Below, in pieces: positions 6,024-9,834 of a DNA stretch of 9,834 nt. Source of the DNA: Acidobacteriota bacterium (GTDB lineage: Bacteria > Acidobacteriota > Terriglobia > Terriglobales > Acidobacteriaceae); NCBI GenBank assembly GCA_021810735.1, contig JAJZIF010000096.1, positions 1 to 9,834 of the forward strand. The letters run 5' to 3'. Within the stretch, counting starts at the first letter, position 1; each line of letters begins with the position of its first letter. A program made the position numbers and the translations under genes. The notes beneath the pieces were generated by a model that was given only the letters and a program-made list of their open reading frames with translations, did not search any database and was not told where the DNA came from.

Positions 6024-6644
6024 ATGAAGTCTCTTACCCGCACTTTCCGGTCCGCCGCACTTTCTCTGGCGACCATCCTGTTCGCCGTGGGGCCTGCTCT
6101 GGCTGCTTCCACGGCGGCTTCGCCTGCAACCATGCAGCTGATGAGCACAAATGCACAGCTGAATCACGCTCTCAACTCCAGCCGCATATCGCTCGGGCAA
6201 CGCGTTACCGCACATCTCACCATGGAACTGCGCACGGATCATGGGATGGTGCTTCCACGCAATACACAACTCATCGGAAAAGTCAGCCAACTGCAGCGGG
6301 GGCATAACAAAACGACCCGTGTCGGTTTGGTCTTCAGCGAGGCGCGCCTGAAGAACGGCCACGTCGTCCCCATCAAAGCCACACTCCTCGGCGCCATGCC
6401 TCCGGCCGATGGATTCTACTCTGGCGAGTCACAATATTTTCCAGACACCTCGCATCCGGTTTCCCCAAAAGAAAAAATTGACCAGGAAGCCGGTGTCCTC
6501 AACAATGTCTCGTTGCAAGCTGCAGTCCTCAGCCATGTCTCCGGGACATTCCTGAGCAAGCGCGGCAAGATTCGCCTGCCTGCGGGCACGCAGTTGCGCA
6601 TCGCGATTGCCCCCGTGCACCCTTCTGCCAGCATGGCAGGCTGA
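6024..6644 (+). CDS. Exported hypothetical protein, 206 aa, weak VirB10/TrbI-like beta pattern
   Basis: A clear Sec signal peptide: positive start (MKSLTRTFR), hydrophobic core at about 11-22, and an AxA-type cut after ALA (25-27). The mature part has no Cys and looks beta-rich. It contains SLGQRVTAHLTMELRTDHG, then VLPRNTQLIGKVSQL (76-90), RVGLVFSEARLKNGHVVPI (99-117) and, near the end, LPAGTQLRIAI (185-195). The order 'L..G..V.A.L... hG..LP..T.LIGKV... L.F......G..VPI' recalls the C-terminal beta-barrel of VirB10/TrbI proteins and similar acidobacterial secreted proteins. No secretion-system genes are near, so a type IV role is not supported. The start at 6024 is preceded by AAAGGAG, 9 nt away. 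An intrinsic terminator follows the stop by 16 nt, so transcription of this gene ends there. Function unknown. Confidence 0.75.
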   Translation: MKSLTRTFRSAALSLATILFAVGPALAASTAASPATMQLMSTNAQLNHALNSSRISLGQRVTAHLTMELRTDHGMVLPRNTQLIGKVSQLQRGHNKTTRVGLVFSEARLKNGHVVPIKATLLGAMPPADGFYSGESQYFPDTSHPVSPKEKIDQEAGVLNNVSLQAAVLSHVSGTFLSKRGKIRLPAGTQLRIAIAPVHPSASMAG

Positions 6645-6660
6645 TTCTGCTGTCTGAATC

Positions 6661-6694
6661 GAAGAGCTGCCGGTTCACCGGCGGCTCTTTCTTC
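6661..6694 (+). terminator. Rho-independent terminator
   Basis: AAGAGCTGCCGG (6662-6673) pairs with CCGGCGGCTCTT (6678-6689) over 12 bp with one G-T wobble and a TTCA tetraloop, followed by TCTTCC. The stem starts 18 nt after the stop of the exported protein gene. The T-run is short and interrupted but the stem is very stable. Confidence 0.85.
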
Positions 6695-6762
6695 CTGAGG
6701 GTGTCTTTAGTACCGTTTCCTTTGCTGTTCCAGTCGGGCGATCCTGAGACGCGACCACCCTT

Positions 6763-8334
6763 ATGCTTTTCAAAGCGCTCAGCGCCGCCGTCTACGGCAT
6801 CGACGCCAATATCATCGATGTCGAAGTCGACTTCTCCGGCATCAAGACCCTCGAAGACCGCTTCCACACCGTGGGCCTGCCCGATGCCGCCGTGCGCGAA
6901 AGCCGCGATCGCGTCCGCGCGGCCATCAAGAACTCCGGCTTCGACATCCCGCCGACGACAATCGTCATCAACCTCGCGCCGGCAGACATCAAAAAAGAAG
7001 GCTCCGGCTTTGACCTGCCCATGGCCATCGGCATCCTCGGCGCATACGGCGCGCTGCAACTGCAGGATCTCAGCCAGTTCCTGCTGATCGGCGAACTCGG
7101 TCTCGACGGCACTCTCCGTCCCGTCCCGGGCATGTTGCCCGTTGCCGTGGCCGCCCGCGAGCGTGGTATTCGTCACCTCGTCATCCCCAAAGCGAATGCC
7201 CGCGAGGCTGCTGTGGTCGACGGCGTCTCGGTCTATCCCGTCGAGACGCTCAATCAGGCCCGCGAACTCCTCAACGCCGCCGGGAATGGCGGCATCCACA
7301 CTCCCGCATTCAGGATCGAAGCCGAGCAGGTTCTCTCCGAACAGCAGTACCACGGTCCCGACTTCGCCGACGTTCGCGGACAGCAGGCCGCCAAGCGCGC
7401 TCTTGAAGTGGCGGCCGCCGGCGGCCACAACATCCTCATGATCGGCCCGCCCGGCTCCGGCAAAACCATGCTCGCCAAGCGGCTGCCCTCCATCCTCGCG
7501 CCGCTCAGCTTCGACGAAGCTCTCGAAACCACCAAGATTCACTCCGTCGCCGGGGTGCTCGACGCCGAAGCTGGCCTGGTCACGCACCGTCCCTTCCGCT
7601 CACCGCACCACACCATCTCCGACGCCGGCCTCATCGGAGGAGGCGTCATCCCGCGTCCCGGCGAAGTCTCCCTGGCCCACAATGGCGTCCTCTTTCTCGA
7701 TGAGCTGCCCGAGTTTCCCCGCAACGTGCTCGAAGTCATGCGCCAGCCGCTCGAAGATCGCAATGTCGTCATCGCCCGCGCCTCCATGTCGCTCAGCTTT
7801 CCCGCCGCCTTCATGCTCGCCGCCGCGATGAATCCCTGCCCCTGCGGCTACTTCAACGACCGCTCCCGCGAGTGCCACTGTACGCCGCCCATCATTCAAC
7901 GCTACGTGGCCAAGGTCTCCGGGCCGCTGCTCGACCGCATCGACATCCACATCGAAGTCCCCGCCGTCCAGTACCGCGAGTTGCGATCGGGCGCCGCCAG
8001 CGAAAGCTCCACCACCATTCGCGAACGCGTACTCAAGGCCCGTAGCATCCAGGCCGAGCGCTTCCAGAAAGAAACCACCCACGCCAAGTTCAGGACCTAC
8101 TCCAACGCGCAGATGAGCACCCCCCAGATTCGCCGCTACTGTGAACTGAGCCCTGACGCCGAGCGGCTCCTCGAGCGCGCCATGCAACAGCAGGGCCTCA
8201 CCGCTCGCGCCCATGACCGCATCCTCAAGGTCGCCCGCACGATTGCCGATCTGGCAGGTGAGGCGTCCGTTTCGCTTCCCCACATTGCCGAAGCCATCCA
8301 GTACCGCACCTTGGACCGCAGCTACTGGAATTGA
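6763..8334 (+). CDS. comM: YifB/ComM family Mg-chelatase-like AAA+ ATPase
   Basis: A 523-residue, full-length member. Residues 1 to about 165 form the Lon-like ChlI domain ([17 protein letters not shown] near 35-51, [13 protein letters not shown] at 80-92, [14 protein letters not shown] at 110-123). The AAA+ domain has Walker A GPPGSGKT at 228-235 and Walker B VLFLDE at 309-314. The block [19 protein letters not shown] (276-294) and the arginine-containing [14 protein letters not shown] (387-400) are typical. Cysteines in NPCPCG (C359, C361) and CHC (C371, C373) form the family's conserved four-Cys cluster, possibly metal binding. The last ~100 residues are the Mg_chelatase_C helical domain. 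In naturally competent bacteria ComM is a hexameric helicase that drives branch migration during transformation; in other species its role is unclear. The ATG has no visible ribosome site, and an in-frame stop at 6745 limits upstream extension. It stands alone after a terminator. Confidence 0.95.
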   Translation: MLFKALSAAVYGIDANIIDVEVDFSGIKTLEDRFHTVGLPDAAVRESRDRVRAAIKNSGFDIPPTTIVINLAPADIKKEGSGFDLPMAIGILGAYGALQLQDLSQFLLIGELGLDGTLRPVPGMLPVAVAARERGIRHLVIPKANAREAAVVDGVSVYPVETLNQARELLNAAGNGGIHTPAFRIEAEQVLSEQQYHGPDFADVRGQQAAKRALEVAAAGGHNILMIGPPGSGKTMLAKRLPSILAPLSFDEALETTKIHSVAGVLDAEAGLVTHRPFRSPHHTISDAGLIGGGVIPRPGEVSLAHNGVLFLDELPEFPRNVLEVMRQPLEDRNVVIARASMSLSFPAAFMLAAAMNPCPCGYFNDRSRECHCTPPIIQRYVAKVSGPLLDRIDIHIEVPAVQYRELRSGAASESSTTIRERVLKARSIQAERFQKETTHAKFRTYSNAQMSTPQIRRYCELSPDAERLLERAMQQQGLTARAHDRILKVARTIADLAGEASVSLPHIAEAIQYRTLDRSYWN

Positions 8335-8491
8335 TCGTTGCAACGCGCCAACTTTCTATGGATTTTGGTATATGACGCGGCCACGATGCCGGGAACTCCG
8401 AAACTGAAAAACGTAATCCATTGAAAAACATGCACTTAACAAAGAATTCCAATCATGGAATGACAATTATGCAATTTTCGAAAAAAAGTTG

Positions 8492-8520
8492 TTGACCTCA
8501 AACGCAACTCCATTTACGGT
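8492..8520 (+). promoter_or_regulatory. Sigma-70-type promoter candidate with A-tract upstream element
   Basis: TTGACC at 8492-8497 and TACGGT at 8515-8520 are separated by exactly 17 nt. The 20 nt upstream hold a T-run and a run of seven A residues, like an UP element. The -35 is strong and the -10 is weak (3 of 6). Expected start of transcription is near 8527, which would leave a leader of about 315 nt before the omega-like gene. Confidence 0.42.
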
Positions 8521-8824
8521 ACTCATGGCTGGTAGCTCGTGAAGTCTCTTTTTAGGGCTTTCGTGTCAGTTCCGTCTCTGGCTCCCTGTTTCAGATGATG
8601 CGCGCATTGCGGTCAGCACCCTGAACGGTGCATCAACCCGTTGCGTCTCCTCAGAGCACGGCCAGATACGCGAAGTGACCGATTTACGTTACTGTCGGGG
8701 CGAAAAATTTGCCTCCAGCCGTTGAGAATTTGTGACCAAACCGGCGGTCTTGAGCGTCTAAGTATATGTTCCATAGTTCTCTCACACTTGGCCTCTCATA
8801 ATCATTTTTGGCCCGTCGTAGTAC

Positions 8825-8830
8825 AGGAGG
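8825..8830 (+). promoter_or_regulatory. Perfect Shine-Dalgarno AGGAGG of the omega-like gene
   Basis: AGGAGG lies 12 nt before ATG 8843 and 3 nt before an in-frame TTG at 8834. The ATG is preferred because the protein then starts MRSDLVFGA and the TTG is too close; the spacing to the ATG is somewhat long. Confidence 0.65.
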
Positions 8831-8842
8831 AATTTGATCTTT

Positions 8843-9073
8843 ATGCGCTCTGATCTTGTTTTTGGGGCATTAACCCATGTAAGCAATCGTTACCAGCTCT
8901 GCCAGCTCGCATCCAAGGCGACCCGCAAGCTTCATAAGCCCAGCACCCGTCTGCAGGACACGACGAATGAAGTGCTGGCCCATTTCCATGGAGCAAATCC
9001 CATGCAGGGTTCCTTGCCTCCGGCGGCTGCTCACAAGTCCGCTGCCCAGTCTCAACAGCGCCGCGCTGCCTAA
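8843..9073 (+). CDS. rpoZ: RNA polymerase omega subunit-like protein
   Basis: A 76-residue protein. The segment HVSNRYQLCQLASKATRKL (residues 12-30) parallels the omega signature of E. coli RpoZ, IGNRFDLVLVAARRARQM, a helix-forming stretch that packs on the beta' subunit. The following STRLQDTTNEVL occupies the place of the omega segment leading to its second helix. Omega helps fold and recruit beta' into core RNA polymerase and, in some bacteria, forms part of a ppGpp site. The C-terminal 20 residues are a low-complexity Ala/Gln/Arg tail. The gene sits upstream of rho rather than in the common gmk-rpoZ-coaBC setting, so it could be a second, lineage-specific copy. A perfect AGGAGG precedes it. 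The call rests on one motif and general length, so 'omega-like' is the safer wording. Confidence 0.58.
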   Translation: MRSDLVFGALTHVSNRYQLCQLASKATRKLHKPSTRLQDTTNEVLAHFHGANPMQGSLPPAAAHKSAAQSQQRRAA

Positions 9074-9080
9074 GCGCGGC
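9060..9080 (+). repeat. 8-bp perfect hairpin spanning the omega-like stop codon
   Basis: GCCGCGCT (9060-9067) and AGCGCGGC (9073-9080) pair perfectly around a 5-nt loop that contains most of the TAA stop. No T-run follows, so it is not an intrinsic terminator alone. It directly precedes the C-rich rho leader, where it could stabilise the 3' end left by Rho-dependent termination. Confidence 0.5.
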
Positions 9081-9105
9081 CTGTCCCCCGGGCTGCGCAA
9101 ACCTG

Positions 9106-9166
9106 AACCTTCCAAAATCCTCCTCATCCCTTCTTCTTACTACCTCTCATCGATCCATATCCCACC
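9106..9166 (+). promoter_or_regulatory. C-rich, G-poor tract: candidate rut site in the rho leader
   Basis: By hand count these 61 nt contain 27 C and a single G (9152), with many TC and CC pairs. This C-over-G bias without structure is the hallmark of Rho-utilisation sites. It ends 10 nt before the rho start codon. E. coli rho is known to limit its own expression by Rho-dependent termination in its leader, so the same is inferred here. Confidence 0.5.
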
Positions 9167-9176
9167 GTAGGTACAC

Positions 9177-9834
9177 ATGACCATTTCTGAGTTAAAAGAG
9201 AAAAATATTACTGAGCTGAGCCGTATCGCGCGCTCGCTCGAAATTCCAGGAGCCAGCGGCCTTCGGAAGCAGGACCTCATCTTTAAGATTCTGCAGGCGC
9301 AGAGCGAAAAAGAAGGTCACATTTTTGCCGAGGGCGTCCTCGAAATCCTTCCTGACGGCTATGGCTTCCTGCGTTCCCCCGATTACAACTATCTCCCTGG
9401 CCCCGACGATATTTACGTTTCCCCTTCCCAGATTCGCAAATTCGACCTCAAGACCGGCGACACCATCAGCGGCAACGTCCGCCCGCCCCATGAGGGCGAA
9501 AAGTATTTCGCGCTCGTCAAGATTGAAGCCATCAACTTCGAGTCGCCCGAAGAAACCCGCAACAAGATCCTCTTTGACAACCTGACGCCGCTCTATCCGC
9601 AGGAGCGCATCAAGATGGAAACCGTCCGCGAAAACATCAGCGGGCGCGTCATGGATCTGCTCACCCCCATCGGCAAGGGCCAGCGCGGCCTCATCGTCGC
9701 CCCGCCGCGCACCGGCAAAACCATGCTGCTGCAGGCCATCGCCAACTCCGTCACCGCGAACCACCCCGAGGTCGTCCTGATCGTCCTCCTCATCGACGAG
9801 CGCCCCGAAGAAGTCACGGACATGCAGCGCTCCG
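9177..9834 (+). CDS. rho: Transcription termination factor Rho, N-terminal half (partial)
   Basis: The hexameric RNA helicase that ends transcription at untranslated C-rich RNA. The first 219 residues are present and the window cuts the gene. Residues 1-45 form the helical Rho_N domain ([20 protein letters not shown]), and about 48-120 the cold-shock-type primary RNA-binding domain with [20 protein letters not shown] (60-79). The ATPase domain follows: KMETVREN near 146, [20 protein letters not shown] (167-186) with P-loop APPRTGKT (175-182), and [16 protein letters not shown] (203-218), near-identical to E. coli Rho in this stretch. There is no long insertion between the N-terminal and RNA-binding domains, unlike some actinobacterial Rho proteins. 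The ribosome site is weak (TAGGT at 9168-9172). A C-rich leader suggests autoregulation. The omega-like gene ends 103 nt upstream. Confidence 0.98.
   Translation, partial: MTISELKEKNITELSRIARSLEIPGASGLRKQDLIFKILQAQSEKEGHIFAEGVLEILPDGYGFLRSPDYNYLPGPDDIYVSPSQIRKFDLKTGDTISGNVRPPHEGEKYFALVKIEAINFESPEETRNKILFDNLTPLYPQERIKMETVRENISGRVMDLLTPIGKGQRGLIVAPPRTGKTMLLQAIANSVTANHPEVVLIVLLIDERPEEVTDMQRS

Larger units (their letters stand above)
8335..8842. other. 508-nt gene-free region with AT-rich patch, upstream of the omega-like gene
   Basis: No convincing gene is seen on either strand. By hand count 8401-8500 is 30% GC, far below the flanking genes. It includes a small hairpin, ATTCCA/TGGAAT (8446-8461), and A-runs just before a promoter candidate. 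After that come a 10-bp palindrome, ATGCGCGCAT (8598-8607), and two overlapping pairings that exclude each other: GCACC/GGTGC (8616-8620 with 8627-8631) and TGATGC/GCATCA (8596-8601 with 8630-8635). Closer to the gene are TTGAGC-16 nt-CATAGT (8750-8777) and a -10-like CATAAT (8797-8802). This could be a long 5' leader or contain a small RNA, but no known RNA family is recognised. Confidence 0.5.

Noticed and set aside
6529..7587. A 352-codon minus-strand frame over the exported protein end and the comM start
   Set aside because: Spans a terminator and two well-supported plus-strand genes; the product looks like antisense low-complexity sequence.
7600..8343. A 247-codon minus-strand frame inside comM
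   Set aside because: Antisense shadow of a full-length AAA+ ATPase gene; product rich in Gly, Ala and Val without motifs.
8335..8345. CGTTGCAACG palindrome after comM as a terminator
   Set aside because: It has no loop and no following T-run.
8641..8853. A 70-codon plus-strand frame before the omega-like gene
   Set aside because: Starts with TTG without a ribosome site, runs through promoter-like and Shine-Dalgarno sequence of the next gene, and has no protein-like pattern.
9192..9764. A 190-codon minus-strand frame inside rho
   Set aside because: Antisense to highly conserved Rho coding sequence.
1..9834. Mobile elements, CRISPR arrays, tRNA or rRNA genes
   Set aside because: No transposase, spaced direct repeats, cloverleaf or rRNA-like sequence seen on reading both strands by eye; a tRNAscan or Infernal run could not be done here.

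Overview
This window is GC-rich chromosomal DNA from a free-living Gram-negative-type bacterium. I favour Acidobacteriota (Terriglobia-like) from the style of the HtrA, omega-like and Rho proteins and the gene mix. That is an inference from recall, not a search. Nothing in the window looks like a mobile element, CRISPR array, rRNA or tRNA, and most genes are core or housekeeping.

Layout. At 1-2344, plus strand: the tail of a DHA2-type MFS efflux transporter, a lipase maturation factor homologue and a YggX-type Fe(2+)-trafficking protein, closely spaced and probably cotranscribed. At 2341-5155, minus strand: coaE, an htrA-like membrane-anchored serine protease with one PDZ domain, and a NodB-type polysaccharide deacetylase. 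The last two are 24 nt apart and look like an envelope-maintenance pair. The deacetylase and yggX genes meet tail to tail and share the four bases CTAA. A Trm112-like zinc-ribbon gene starts 36 nt from coaE on the other strand. At 5509-6644, plus strand: an 81-residue protein of unknown function and a 206-residue exported protein, closed by a clear intrinsic terminator. At 6763-8334: a full-length YifB/ComM AAA+ ATPase. At 8335-8842: a 508-nt gene-free stretch with a very AT-rich patch and a promoter candidate, leading to an RNA polymerase omega-like gene. At 9177-9834: the first 219 residues of transcription termination factor Rho, cut by the window edge.

The most interesting material is in the untranslated leaders. 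The htrA leader has a perfect 12-bp inverted repeat whose loop (AGGGG) can pair with CCCCT between the stem and the Shine-Dalgarno site, which would form an H-type pseudoknot. The exported-protein leader has a 12-bp hairpin whose 3' arm contains CTCCT, complementary to the Shine-Dalgarno AGGAG, while the 5' arm carries a competing GGAGGA. The rho leader is a 61-nt C-rich tract with a single G, as expected for a Rho-utilisation site and autoregulation. These are structural inferences from base pairing seen by eye. I see no convincing new multi-gene system.
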